DNA from: Wansuia hejianensis
GTDB lineage: Bacteria; Bacillota; Clostridia; Lachnospirales; Lachnospiraceae
Assembly: GCF_014337215.1 (NCBI RefSeq)
Contig: NZ_CP060635.1
Location: 1,873,501 to 1,937,500 of the forward strand
Direction of reading: 5' to 3'
DNA: 64,000 nt
Below, in pieces: positions 36,122-45,005 of this stretch (position 1 is the stretch's first letter; each line of letters opens with the position of its first letter). The translations under genes and the position numbers were made by a program. The notes under the pieces were generated by a model. That model made no database searches, had not been told where the DNA came from, and worked only from the letters and a program-made list of their open reading frames with translations.

Positions 36122-36794
36122 CGTAGACACCTTCTTTTTCGTCGCTTATAATGACGCCTTTCCGCAGGCGGATCACTCGTTTTTTCATCGCATTCACGAT
36201 TTCCTTGTTGTGAGTCACCACCAGCACAGTGGTTCCACGTGCGTTGATTTCTTCCAACAGTTTCATGATCTCATTGGAGTTCTTCGGGTCCAGGTTACCG
36301 GTCGGCTCGTCGGCCAGCAGAATGTCAGGACGGTTCACCAGAGCTCTGGCCAGGGCCACCCTCTGCTGCTCGCCGCCGGACAGCTCCTTGGGCCTTGAAC
36401 GGTATTTGTCCGCCAAACCCACCAGAGTCAGTACCTCGGGCACTCTTTTCTTGATCACCCGGTTCGGCTTCTCAATCACCCTCTGGGCAAACGCCACGTT
36501 TTCATAGACATTCCTGTCCTTCAGCAGACGGAAATCCTGGAAAACCACGCCGACGCCCCTGCGGTACTTGGAGATCTTCCTCCGCGGAAGCCTGTTCAAG
36601 ACCTTTCCATTAACAGATATGGTGCCGGACGTCGGATCAAGCTCCTTCAGAAGCAGCTTAATCAGCGTTGACTTCCCGGAACCGCTGTTGCCAACCACAA
36701 AAACGAATTCCCCTTTGTCAATGTGTAAGGATATGTTATTAATGGCCGGCTGGCCCTTATCATAACTCTTACTAACACTGTCTAAAGTTATCAT
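36111..36794 (-). CDS. ftsE: Cell-division ATP-binding protein FtsE
   Basis: A 227-residue ABC ATPase with Walker A GNSGSGKSTLIKL, signature LSGGEQQRVALARAL, Walker B ILLADEPTGNLD and the switch VVTHNKEIV. It powers FtsX on the inner face of the membrane. It is preceded by a CdaR/PucR-type regulator gene and followed by overlapping ftsX. Confidence 0.96.
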   Translation of the reverse strand: MITLDSVSKSYDKGQPAINNISLHIDKGEFVFVVGNSGSGKSTLIKLLLKELDPTSGTISVNGKVLNRLPRRKISKYRRGVGVVFQDFRLLKDRNVYENVAFAQRVIEKPNRVIKKRVPEVLTLVGLADKYRSRPKELSGGEQQRVALARALVNRPDILLADEPTGNLDPKNSNEIMKLLEEINARGTTVLVVTHNKEIVNAMKKRVIRLRKGVIISDEKEGVYVED

Positions 36795-36826
36795 TATTTT
36801 CCTCCTGTAGCATTTTCAGAAACCCT

Positions 36827-37915
36827 TTAGTAATCCAGGGTCTCCATATATTTCATATATCTTACAACCATCAGGGCAATCTTGAAGGTAATCGCATCCT
36901 CAAATACCCGGAGGTCAAGGCCGGTGCTTTTCTGAAGCTTATCCAGCCGATATACGAGCGTATTTCGGTGAATGTAGAGCTGTCTTGACGTCTCAGATAC
37001 ATTCAGGTTGTTCTCAAAAAACTTGTTGATAGTAGATAAAGTCTCTTCATCAAAGTCATCGGGAGACTTATTCGCAAATATTTCTTTAATAAACATCTTG
37101 CACAGCGGAATCGGCAGCTGGTAGATCAGCCGCCCGATACCCAGAGAACTATAGGCGATGATATCTCTGTCATCAAAGAAAATCTTGCCCACATCCAGGG
37201 CCATCCTGGCTTCCTTATAGGAACGGGACACCTCCTTCAGTTCCTTGACAATCGTTCCGTAGGCGATGTGTGTTCTCTCTTCTCCGTCTCTGCCCACCAC
37301 ATCTAAAATTGAGGCGGCGATCTTATTGGCCTGGGCGTAATCCTCCCCCGGAGCCAGTTCTTTCACGATGATGATGCTCTTCTCATCCACAGCAGTGATG
37401 AAGTCGCCGGATTTGCTGCCAAACAGGTTCTTGATGTTCTCCAGCGTACCCTGGTCTCTGTCCGGGCTGGCTTCCAGTATGAATACCACCCTCCGCACGT
37501 CCACTTCGATGTGCAGCTTCTTGGCCCGGTTATAGATATCAACCAGCAGCAGATTGTCCAGCAGCAGGTTCTTAATAAAATTGTCCTTGTCAAAACGCTC
37601 TTTATACGCTGTCAGCAGGCTCTGAAGCTGGAAGGTTGCCATTTTCCCCACCAGAAAGGTTTCGTCGCTGTCACCCTTTGTAATTAATATGTATTCCAGC
37701 TGATGCTCATCGTAAACCTTGAAAAACTGATAATTCTTCATGGTCTGGGATTCTGCCTGAGACTGGGCAAAATTCAGTATTTCGGATTTGTTGATCTCTA
37801 TTTCCGGGAAGGTGGATACCAGTACTTTACCTTCCACGTCCAAAACTCCCATATCCATCTTGGAAATGTTCTTTAACCCTTCAATCGTGTTCTGCAGAAT
37901 TTGGTTTGATATCAT
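36827..37915 (-). CDS. CdaR/PucR-family transcriptional regulator
   Basis: A 362-residue regulator. Residues 1-135 form a sugar-diacid-recognition-like sensor region with VLDVEGKVLVSTFPE. The middle resembles a GGDEF-like fold without its catalytic motif. The C-terminal PucR helix-turn-helix reads SETSRQLYIHRNTLVYRLDKL near residue 318. CdaR proteins respond to sugar diacids, but this copy always sits alone before ftsEX here, so its target may be different. The gap to ftsE is only 32 bases. Confidence 0.85.
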   Translation of the reverse strand: MISNQILQNTIEGLKNISKMDMGVLDVEGKVLVSTFPEIEINKSEILNFAQSQAESQTMKNYQFFKVYDEHQLEYILITKGDSDETFLVGKMATFQLQSLLTAYKERFDKDNFIKNLLLDNLLLVDIYNRAKKLHIEVDVRRVVFILEASPDRDQGTLENIKNLFGSKSGDFITAVDEKSIIIVKELAPGEDYAQANKIAASILDVVGRDGEERTHIAYGTIVKELKEVSRSYKEARMALDVGKIFFDDRDIIAYSSLGIGRLIYQLPIPLCKMFIKEIFANKSPDDFDEETLSTINKFFENNLNVSETSRQLYIHRNTLVYRLDKLQKSTGLDLRVFEDAITFKIALMVVRYMKYMETLDY

Positions 37916-38029
37916 ATTAACATCCCTTCCTCAGTATATAGTTTGAATTAACACTCCGAACTACCTGACCTCTTTCGTATATTAGAACCAGGCTGAATAA
38001 AGTCCATTCTCATTTTAATACAAAATGCA

Positions 38030-38077
38030 CAAAAAGAAAAGGGGAAATTCTGTGAATTTTCTGCTTTTTTCCCTTTC
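38030..38077 (-). terminator. Terminator of the yitT-type gene
   Basis: On the minus strand GAAAGGGAAA and TTTCCCCTTTTC form a stem with one bulge, followed by TTCTTTTTG. The 5' arm overlaps the stop codon. Confidence 0.6.
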
Positions 38078-38903
38078 ACACCTGCTGATTACCAGAAAAT
38101 CCTTCCCCCAGCACTTCTCTCGCATCCAAAATGATCATAAAAGCTTCCGGATCGATTTCCGAAACGAATTCCTTCAGAGCATGGATCTGTTTTTTCCCCA
38201 CTGTGCAGAACAGCATATCCCTCCGGACACCGGAATACATGCCCCGGGCCGGGATTCCCGTCACTCCCCTTGCCAGCTTATGCAAAAGGATCTCTGCGAT
38301 CTCCTCCGCATGGTCACTGATAATATATGCAGCTTTGGCAAAATTCAGCCCTTCCAGCAGCATATCCGTAACGCGGGCTGTGATTACGATGGCCACAACC
38401 GCGTAAAGCGCTTTTTGAAGGCCGAACACGCCAGCTCCCGTCAGAACCACCAGGCCGTCTAAGACCTGCAGGATCTGAGCCGCCGAAAATGCCGGCAACG
38501 CGCCTTTCAGCAGCACCGCCATCATATCTGTTCCTCCTGTGGTCCCTCCCGCAGAAAAGACAAGGCCCAGGCCGGCTCCCTGGAATACTCCGCCGAACAG
38601 CGCGGACAAAAACACATCACCGCCCGTCACTGATAGTTCAGGTACCGCCGCCAAGAATACAGAAAGGGCAGCCGCCCCAAACAAAGCCTTGCTCACAAAG
38701 CGGAAACCTTTTTTCCGGATCGCCGCGAAGAACAGCGGCACGTTCAGCAGCGCAGACATCAGCCATATGGGCAAGCCAGCCAGGTCCCTGATCACGATCG
38801 CCAGGCCCGAAAAACCTCCTGTCACAAGATCAGCAGGAACAAAGGCACAATTAATGGCAAAGGCCATCAGCAATGTTCCCGCGGCAATCCGAATATACTC
38901 CAT
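38076..38903 (-). CDS. YitT-family membrane protein
   Basis: A 275-residue protein with about five to six transmembrane helices (DUF161, FVPADLVTGGFSGLAIVIR near the start, GTTGGTDMMAVLL near residue 150). The cytosolic C-terminal DUF2179 ferredoxin-like domain contains RGVTGIPARGMYSG. Function of the family is not settled. I start at ATG 38901-38903 with AGGGA 9 bases upstream; a GTG at 38931-38933, sharing one base with the upstream stop, is an alternative that adds ten residues. Confidence 0.85.
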   Translation of the reverse strand: MEYIRIAAGTLLMAFAINCAFVPADLVTGGFSGLAIVIRDLAGLPIWLMSALLNVPLFFAAIRKKGFRFVSKALFGAAALSVFLAAVPELSVTGGDVFLSALFGGVFQGAGLGLVFSAGGTTGGTDMMAVLLKGALPAFSAAQILQVLDGLVVLTGAGVFGLQKALYAVVAIVITARVTDMLLEGLNFAKAAYIISDHAEEIAEILLHKLARGVTGIPARGMYSGVRRDMLFCTVGKKQIHALKEFVSEIDPEAFMIILDAREVLGEGFSGNQQV

Positions 38904-38932
38904 AACTACTTTTCCCTGTCTGCTGTGCAACA

Positions 38933-39616
38933 CTATTCGTTCTTCCCTTCCTTAAACCTCGCGGCCAGGCGCCGAAAGGTAGTTTTCTTTAATAGTGTGC
39001 TCCACCAGCTGACTTTTAGTCCTGCTTCATTCTGTATATTCGGATGTTCGCCCAGGCTCAACCATATTTTTCCATTAATCTTCTGACGGTTCTCCAACAG
39101 GAACTGATCCTGCCTGCATCCCTGCAGGCCGCTGATAATGACATCCGGAGAAACGCTGTTGATCTCGTTCACCAGATGGTCTATGGACGTGTTCTCATCG
39201 GCTACGTCCGCCGTCTCTCCGGCAATGGAAATTCCTGGATATGTATCCAGAAGATATCTCCTGAGCCCTTCCACTTCCTCTCTGCTCTCTCCCAGAAGGA
39301 ATATCTTCAGATCCTGGCTGATCAGATACCAGAACAGCCTTGCAAAGAATTCATTCTCCTCCACTTCCTCATAGATCTGCCCGCTGTTAATACCCGCGGC
39401 CTCCAGTACCTCTTTTTCCCCCGGAACGCTCATGTCCAGTTCTTCCAGATATTCCTTCCACCTGGTATTCTCTTCTGTGAGCAGCAGCATATTCATGGTT
39501 ATAATGCCGACTGTATCCAGGCGATCGTTCTGAATAAATTCAATAATCCGTTCCATTGCCGATTCCACATTCAGATAATCCAGCCGGACCCCCATAACAC
39601 TGATTTTATCACGCAT
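38933..39616 (-). CDS. WecG/TagA/CpsF-like protein with degenerate motifs
   Basis: A 227-residue protein with the overall layout of WecG/TagA glycosyltransferases: ISVMGVRLDYLNVESAMERI, TMNMLLLTEEN, then FLLGESREEVEGL and SPDVIISGLQGCRQDQFL. The usual pDG near residue 70 is replaced by MSVPGEKEVLE, and the glycine-rich segment that normally follows the PkQE-like site reads WLSLGEHPNIQ. It may bind a nucleotide sugar without classical transfer. It has its own promoter and a long inverted repeat upstream, and is coupled to the yitT-type gene by adjacency. Confidence 0.65.
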   Translation of the reverse strand: MRDKISVMGVRLDYLNVESAMERIIEFIQNDRLDTVGIITMNMLLLTEENTRWKEYLEELDMSVPGEKEVLEAAGINSGQIYEEVEENEFFARLFWYLISQDLKIFLLGESREEVEGLRRYLLDTYPGISIAGETADVADENTSIDHLVNEINSVSPDVIISGLQGCRQDQFLLENRQKINGKIWLSLGEHPNIQNEAGLKVSWWSTLLKKTTFRRLAARFKEGKNE

Positions 39617-39640
39617 AAGCTCATCTCCATCTCAATCACA

Positions 39641-39690
39641 ATACCTTCAGCTGACATATCATTAAAACTATCTCTGCCGGCTGAAGGTAT
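39641..39690. promoter_or_regulatory. 11-bp inverted repeat in the leader of the WecG-like gene
   Basis: ATACCTTCAGC (39641-39651) and GCTGAAGGTAT (39680-39690) are perfectly complementary with a 28-base gap. The repeat lies between the promoter and start codon. There is no T run, so it is more likely an operator or mRNA stem than a terminator. Confidence 0.5.
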
Positions 39691-39700
39691 GAATGGATTA

Positions 39701-39729
39701 AGTATATCAGACTCTGCAAAAAAATGCAA
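39701..39729 (-). promoter_or_regulatory. Promoter of the WecG-like gene
   Basis: On the minus strand TTGCAT (39724-39729) and TATACT (39701-39706), 17 bases apart. The -35 element lies inside the glnN terminator stem. Confidence 0.6.
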
Positions 39730-39751
39730 CTGCACAAAGGCAGCTGCATTT
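39718..39751 (-). terminator. glnN terminator
   Basis: On the minus strand AAATGCAGCTGC (39740-39751) pairs with GCAGTTGCATTT (39722-39733), followed by a T run (39718-39724). Confidence 0.85.
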
Positions 39752-39767
39752 TCCTCAGACTATTCTA

Positions 39768-41882
39768 TTATACTTCAAAAATCAGATCACCGTAGGACGG
39801 CATCGGCCACATTTCCTTATCCACTATCATTTCTAGTTCATCCACCGGGACCCTCAGTTCCTCCATGGCCATGACAACCTTCTCATGATAAAATTTCGCC
39901 TGCCTTTTACCCTCTTCCATGGCATTTGCCTTGGCTTCGGCCTCAATCAGCGCATTCAGCGATTTCTGTGTCTGTTTCAGAAGAGCGCTGGTTTCTTCTA
40001 ACAGTTTCTTCTGGACAGTCACCTCATTGACACCCGCCGCTTTTACTGCATTGATGGAATCCGCCAGAACCTTTGTATATTTCACCACGGCCGGAATGAT
40101 CTGCTTACTGGCCATATCGATCATGGTCTTTGCTTCAATATTGATCGTCTTAGTGTAATTCTCGTATTTCACTTCCTCCCGGGACTCCAGCTCCGCTTTG
40201 GTGAACACGCCGAATTTTTCAAACATCTTGACGCTTTCCTTCTTTGTCAGTTCCGGTATCGCCTCAACCATGGAGCGGATATTCGGCAGTCCTCTTCTCT
40301 CCGCTTCCGCTACCCACTCGTCTGAATAACCGTTGCCATTGAAGATGATCCTCTGGTGCTCACTGAAGTTTTTCTTAATCAGGTCGTGTACCGCCTCATC
40401 AAAATCTTCAGCCTTTTCCAGAATATCACAGGCATCGCTGAAGGCTTCCGCCACGATGGTATTCAGGACGATGTTGGGTCCGGCGATAGAATCCCGGGAA
40501 CCGACCATGCGGAACTCAAATTTATTGCCTGTAAAGGCAAAGGGCGAAGTTCTGTTACGGTCAGTGGCGTCTTTATTCAGATCCGGCAGGCTTTTAACTC
40601 CTGTGGTCAGCTTGCCGCCTCTTATACTGCTGGTCGCCACCCCGGTGCTCACCAGCTGCTCTACCACATCCTCCAGCTGTTCGCCCAGGAAAATAGAGAT
40701 AATAGCAGGCGGCGCCTCATTGGCTCCCAGCCTGTGGTCATTGCCCGGATCTGCCGCTGACTCTCTCAATAGCCCCGCATGCCTGTCAACTGCCTGAATG
40801 ATGCAGGAAAGCACCAACAGAAACTGGATGTTTTCATGAGGCGTCTTGCCTGGGTCCAGCAGGTTGATGCCGTCATCCGTTGTGATGGACCAGTTATTAT
40901 GCTTGCCGGAACCATTCACGCCCGCAAAGGGCTTCTCATGGAGCAGGCATTTCATACCGTGCTGGCAGGCAACCCGTTTCAGCGTCTGCATCACGATGTG
41001 GTTATGATCCACGGCCACATTGGCTTCTGCATAGATCGGAGCCAGCTCATGCTGGGCCGGAGCCACCTCATTGTGCTGAGTCTTGGCGCTTACGCCCAGT
41101 TTCCAGAGCTCTATATTGACGTCCTTCATAAAGGAAGCGATTCTCTGGCGGATCGTCCCAAAATAATGGTCATCCATCTCCTGGCCCTTGGGCGGCATCG
41201 CGCCAAACAGCGTGCGGCCGCTGTAGATCAGATCCTTTCTCTGCAGAAATTTCTCAGCGTCCACCAGGAAATATTCCTGTTCAGGTCCTACGGACGGTGT
41301 CACCTTCTTTGAAGAGGTGTTGCCGAACAATCTCAGCAGACGCATGGACTGCTTATCGATGGCTTCCATGGAACGGAGCAGCGGCGTCTTCTGATCCAGC
41401 GCTTCGCCCGTATAGGAACAGAAGGCCGTCGGAATACAGAGAGTCGCGCCTGCCGCATCCTGTCTGACAAACGCAGGGGAAGTGCAGTCCCATGCGGTAT
41501 AACCTCTCGCCTCAAAAGTAGCCCGCAGCCCGCCTGAGGGGAAAGAAGAGGCATCTGGCTCACCCTTGATCAGCTCTTTTCCCGAAAAACTCATCAGGAC
41601 TTTTCCGCTGGGCAGCGGAGCAGTGATAAATGCATCATGCTTTTCAGCGGTAACGCCTGTCAGCGGCTGGAACCAGTGGGTATAGTGAGTCGCGCCTTTT
41701 TCAATCGCCCATTCCTTCATCTCATGAGCGATCACATCTGCTGTTGCCAGATCCAGATCGCCTCCTTCTTCGATGATATCCTTCAGCTTCTGATAAACCT
41801 TTTTCGGAAGGCGTTCCTGCATGACTGTGTCATTGAATACATTCTCTCCGAAGATTTCCGCCACATTCACATATTCTCCCAT
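39768..41882 (-). CDS. glnN: Type III glutamine synthetase
   Basis: A 704-residue GSIII, which makes glutamine from glutamate and ammonia. Family marks include AFCSYTGEALDQKTPLLRS, the catalytic GPEQEYFLVD near residue 208, NEVAPAQHELAPIYAEANVA and KPFAGVNGSGKHNNWS. The length and the extra C-terminal helical region are usual for GSIII and distinguish it from the 450-residue GlnA. A promoter and leader hairpin lie upstream, and a strong terminator follows. It is monocistronic. Confidence 0.96.
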   Translation of the reverse strand: MGEYVNVAEIFGENVFNDTVMQERLPKKVYQKLKDIIEEGGDLDLATADVIAHEMKEWAIEKGATHYTHWFQPLTGVTAEKHDAFITAPLPSGKVLMSFSGKELIKGEPDASSFPSGGLRATFEARGYTAWDCTSPAFVRQDAAGATLCIPTAFCSYTGEALDQKTPLLRSMEAIDKQSMRLLRLFGNTSSKKVTPSVGPEQEYFLVDAEKFLQRKDLIYSGRTLFGAMPPKGQEMDDHYFGTIRQRIASFMKDVNIELWKLGVSAKTQHNEVAPAQHELAPIYAEANVAVDHNHIVMQTLKRVACQHGMKCLLHEKPFAGVNGSGKHNNWSITTDDGINLLDPGKTPHENIQFLLVLSCIIQAVDRHAGLLRESAADPGNDHRLGANEAPPAIISIFLGEQLEDVVEQLVSTGVATSSIRGGKLTTGVKSLPDLNKDATDRNRTSPFAFTGNKFEFRMVGSRDSIAGPNIVLNTIVAEAFSDACDILEKAEDFDEAVHDLIKKNFSEHQRIIFNGNGYSDEWVAEAERRGLPNIRSMVEAIPELTKKESVKMFEKFGVFTKAELESREEVKYENYTKTINIEAKTMIDMASKQIIPAVVKYTKVLADSINAVKAAGVNEVTVQKKLLEETSALLKQTQKSLNALIEAEAKANAMEEGKRQAKFYHEKVVMAMEELRVPVDELEMIVDKEMWPMPSYGDLIFEV

Positions 41883-41937
41883 TTTCTTCTTCCTTTCTCT
41901 GCCTTATTTACGCATGCACCCCGTCTCTGAAAGAGAA

Positions 41938-42053
41938 AAGGGCATTCCACACCACACTGTAGAACGCCCTTGTCTAACATACGTATATCATATGGAATTA
42001 TTGTTAATTACTTTAACCGCTATTAACATACCGCAAAACAGAAAAAAATGCAA
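41938..42053 (-). promoter_or_regulatory. glnN promoter and leader hairpin
   Basis: TTGCAT (42048-42053) and TATGTT (42025-42030) are 17 bases apart on the minus strand. In the leader AAGGGCGTTC pairs with GAATGCCCTT (41938-41971) to give a 10-bp stem followed by a pyrimidine tract TTTTCTCTTT. This could be a weak attenuator, for example a target of an ANTAR-type antiterminator, which is inference. Confidence 0.5.
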
Positions 42054-42172
42054 GTAAATTTTTTTAAACAAATCACATTTCGTGTTTTTTAATAAAAGCC
42101 CCTTTATATTCCAAAAGATTTAAACAAAGCGCACAAAATGTGTTACAGAACATGCCAGGGCAGCAAAAGCGG

Positions 42173-43036
42173 TCAGGCTTTTCCGACGGAACCAAACAGC
42201 TCCATCTTCTCCTTCACAGTCGCCTTGATAGCCTCAGTGCCCGGGAGCAGCAGCTTCCGCGGATCAAATCCCTTGCCCTGCTTGTCCTTGCCCGCCTCAA
42301 TATACTCACGGGTGGCAGCCGCAAATGCCAGCTGGCACTCTGTATTCACATTGATTTTGGAAACGCCCAGATCAATCGCCTTCTTAATCTGGTCGCTGGG
42401 AATACCTGTGCCTCCGTGGAGTACCAGCGGCATGGCGCCTGTCAGCTCCTGTACGGCCGCCAGTGTCTCGAAGCTCAGCCCTTTCCAGTTCGGAGGATAT
42501 ACGCCGTGGATATTGCCGATGCCTGCAGCCAGCATGTCCACACCCAGATCAGCGATTCTTTTGCATTCCTGCGGGTCAGCGCACTCGCCCATACCTACGA
42601 CTCCGTCCTCTTCACCTCCGATGGAGCCTACCTCTGCTTCCAGCGACATGCCTTTCTCCGCGCAGATTTTTACCAGCTCTTTCGTCTTCTCCACATTCTC
42701 CTCGATGGGGAGATGAGATCCGTCGAACATAATCGATGAAAATCCGGCTTCAATGCACTTATGGCATGCTTCGTAGCTGCCGTGATCCAGATGGATCGCG
42801 ACCGGAACCGTGATCTTCAGTTCTTCCAGCATTCCTTTTACCATGGCCACTACGGTCTTGTAGCCTGTCATATATTTCCCCGCGCCCTCAGATACACCCA
42901 GAATAACCGGTGAATTCAGCTCCTGAGCAGTCGTCAGAATCGCTTTCGTCCATTCCAGATTGTTAATGTTGAACTGGCCTACTGCATAATGGCCGGCTTT
43001 TGCCTTCTGAAGCATTTCCTTCGCTGATACTAACAT
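42173..43036 (-). CDS. fba: Class II fructose-1,6-bisphosphate aldolase
   Basis: A 287-residue zinc aldolase of glycolysis. It has the catalytic Asp and zinc His in VAIHLDHGSYEACHKCI near residue 82, the second metal region EAEVGSIGGEEDG, the zinc His GNIHGVYPP and the phosphate-binding LHGGTGIPSDQI. It stands as a single gene with its own promoter. Tagatose-bisphosphate aldolases are close relatives, but the solitary context favours glycolysis. Confidence 0.92.
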   Translation of the reverse strand: MLVSAKEMLQKAKAGHYAVGQFNINNLEWTKAILTTAQELNSPVILGVSEGAGKYMTGYKTVVAMVKGMLEELKITVPVAIHLDHGSYEACHKCIEAGFSSIMFDGSHLPIEENVEKTKELVKICAEKGMSLEAEVGSIGGEEDGVVGMGECADPQECKRIADLGVDMLAAGIGNIHGVYPPNWKGLSFETLAAVQELTGAMPLVLHGGTGIPSDQIKKAIDLGVSKINVNTECQLAFAAATREYIEAGKDKQGKGFDPRKLLLPGTEAIKATVKEKMELFGSVGKA

Positions 43037-43068
43037 AGATCTTCCTCCTGAATTAATTTTATCACTTT

Positions 43069-43098
43069 ATTATACTCTATCTTACCCCGGGTTGGCAA
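43069..43098 (-). promoter_or_regulatory. fba promoter
   Basis: On the minus strand TTGCCA (43093-43098) and TATAAT (43069-43074) are 18 bases apart, about 35 bases before the start. Confidence 0.65.
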
Positions 43099-43108
43099 GG
43101 GCACGGCG

Positions 43109-44011
43109 TTATTTCTTATCAGGATTCAGCAGCATTGTCAGCGCCCGTCTGCAGTTCTCTATCCGCACGAAGGAATAGGCTCCTCCGCACTCCCCGTCCA
43201 GCGTCCACGCGATCACCTCCATAGCTTCAATACTGATCCGGTCTGTCTTAAAGTTCTCAATCAGATCCGTGCGGTCTTCTCCCGACAGCAGGGAAGAAAT
43301 GATTTCATTCAATTCCAGTGGGTTCTTCGGAGGATGGATCAGCGTGACCTCAAACAGCCCGTCATCCATCTCCACATCCCTTCCCGTGATATTTTTAAAT
43401 CCTCCCACCGACCGGGCATTGGTCACCATCCCGTATATGAATTCTCCTTCAAACTTCCTGCCGTCCCCTCCGTCCACCTTCAGCCAGTAGGTCGGCACAT
43501 TAAAAATCCTCTTCGTCGCCTCTAAAACGTAAGCCAGATGCCCCAGGACATTCTTCAAATGCTGGTCTGTCTCATAGGAAACATCCGTAAACAGCCCAAA
43601 CGCCGCAATATATATAAAGTTCTTATTATTAAAAGCACCTACGTCATAAGAAAACTGGCTGCCCTCCATGATATCCCTGGCTGCCTGTACCATATTTTTG
43701 GAGATCTGCAGGCTGTTGGCAAAATCATTGGTGCTTCCGGCCGGGATATATCCCAGCGGGACAGCCGCCTCTGCCTTCATCAGCCCGGAAACTACCTCGT
43801 CAAGAGTCCCGTCCCCTCCGCTGCAAACGATCAGCTCCACGCTATCCGCGTATTCCGTTACTATCTCAGTGGCATCTCCCGGCCCCTGAGTCGGCCGCGC
43901 GATAACTTCATATCCGCCTTTCACAAAAACGTCTATGATGTCCAGAAGCTTCATACGGATCTGTCCTTTACCCGACCTGGGATTAAAGATAAATAAGAGC
44001 CGCTTTTCCAT
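43109..44011 (-). CDS. Diacylglycerol/lipid kinase family protein (YegS/BmrU-like)
   Basis: A 300-residue lipid kinase. The N terminus reads LLFIFNPRSGKGQIR, then the nucleotide motif VCSGGDGTLDEVVSGL and IPAGSTNDFANSL. A C-terminal beta-sandwich domain follows. DgkB-type enzymes phosphorylate diacylglycerol made during envelope synthesis; other members act on undetermined lipids. The start is ATG 44009-44011 with GAGGAG 8 bases upstream; a GTG or ATG further out lacks support. Confidence 0.88.
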   Translation of the reverse strand: MEKRLLFIFNPRSGKGQIRMKLLDIIDVFVKGGYEVIARPTQGPGDATEIVTEYADSVELIVCSGGDGTLDEVVSGLMKAEAAVPLGYIPAGSTNDFANSLQISKNMVQAARDIMEGSQFSYDVGAFNNKNFIYIAAFGLFTDVSYETDQHLKNVLGHLAYVLEATKRIFNVPTYWLKVDGGDGRKFEGEFIYGMVTNARSVGGFKNITGRDVEMDDGLFEVTLIHPPKNPLELNEIISSLLSGEDRTDLIENFKTDRISIEAMEVIAWTLDGECGGAYSFVRIENCRRALTMLLNPDKK

Positions 44012-44200
44012 ATTATTTCTCCTCATATCTGATCATGTGTTCATTTTACAACAGAGCGGCAAAACATACAATATTTTTCTCCCGAATGCTATATGTCCGG
44101 GGCTGCCTTTTCATTTTGGGGTCTGGATTTTTCTGTCTTTCCCTATTATACTGGTATCAGACCGGTGTTTTCTATTGCCGGCACGAACAGAGGTAGATCT

Positions 44201-44935
44201 ATGGATAACAGAGAATACATCATGATTACCGGAGCTTCCCATGGTATTGGCAAGGCTGCAGCTTTTGCCTTTGCCCAGCACGGGCACCGGGTGCTGGCCG
44301 TATCGCGTAATCTGGACGGCGGGCTGGATAAGCTGCAACAGGATATTCAGGAAAAATGGGGAACGGAATGCCTGATTCTGGCCGGGGATATAGGGGAAGA
44401 GACTTTTGTGCAGGAGCTTTTTGAAGTTCTTTTGGCTCATGGACGGCTGAAAGCCCTCATCAATAACGCGGGGATTTCACATGTGGGACTGCTCCAGGAT
44501 ATGAGTCTGGAACAATGGAACCGGCTGTTTCAGACAAACGTCACGTCTATGTTCCTGACCTGCCGGGCGGCTGTCCCGGTATTTCTTGCACAGGGGGCAG
44601 GAAGTATCGTGAATGTCTCTTCTGTGTGGGGAAATGCAGGGGCCTCCTGCGAAACAGCTTACTCGGCCACCAAAGGTGCGGTGAATTCTCTTACACGCGC
44701 GCTGGCCAAGGAACTGGCGCCAAGCAGAATCCGTGTGAATGCAGCGGCTTTCGGAGCGGTTGATACTTCTATGAACCAGTTTCTCTCTCCTTCCGAACGG
44801 GCGGCTCTCACGGACGAGATCCCCATGGGCCGGTTCGGCACTCCGGAAGAAGCTGCCGGCCTGCTGTTAGATTTGGCGCTGAACCATCCCTATCTGACCG
44901 GACAGGTAATCACCATGGACGGAGGATGGCTGTAG
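44201..44935 (+). CDS. Short-chain dehydrogenase, possibly YmfI-type EF-P 5-aminopentanone reductase
   Basis: A 244-residue SDR. The NADP-binding ITGASHGIGKAAAFAF is at residues 9-24, NNAGIS follows, and the catalytic Ser-Tyr-Lys sit in NVSSVWG and AYSATKGAV. The C terminus GQVITMDGGWL is typical. It could be a FabG-like reductase. Resemblance to YmfI, which finishes the EF-P lysine modification in Bacillus, is from memory and not provable here. I start at ATG 44201 with AGAGGT upstream, since the 36 extra residues of the longer frame precede the Rossmann fold without similarity. Confidence 0.82.
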   Translation: MDNREYIMITGASHGIGKAAAFAFAQHGHRVLAVSRNLDGGLDKLQQDIQEKWGTECLILAGDIGEETFVQELFEVLLAHGRLKALINNAGISHVGLLQDMSLEQWNRLFQTNVTSMFLTCRAAVPVFLAQGAGSIVNVSSVWGNAGASCETAYSATKGAVNSLTRALAKELAPSRIRVNAAAFGAVDTSMNQFLSPSERAALTDEIPMGRFGTPEEAAGLLLDLALNHPYLTGQVITMDGGWL

Positions 44936-44950
44936 AGCCATTAACGCTAA

Positions 44951-44984
44951 AAGGGCCGCCGCAAATTATTTTGCGGCGGCCCTT
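44951..44984. terminator. Terminator of the alpha ribosomal operon
   Basis: AAGGGCCGCCGCAAA (44951-44965) pairs perfectly with 44970-44984, a 15-bp stem with a 4-base loop. The minus strand continues TTTTAGC, ending rplQ transcripts; the convergent SDR gene may share it. Confidence 0.88.
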
Positions 44985-45005
44985 CAATGAATTATCTGCT
45001 CAGGC

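Noticed and set aside
39641..39690. Intrinsic terminator
   Set aside because: The stem has a 28-base loop and no T run on either strand; the real glnN terminator lies at 39718-39751.
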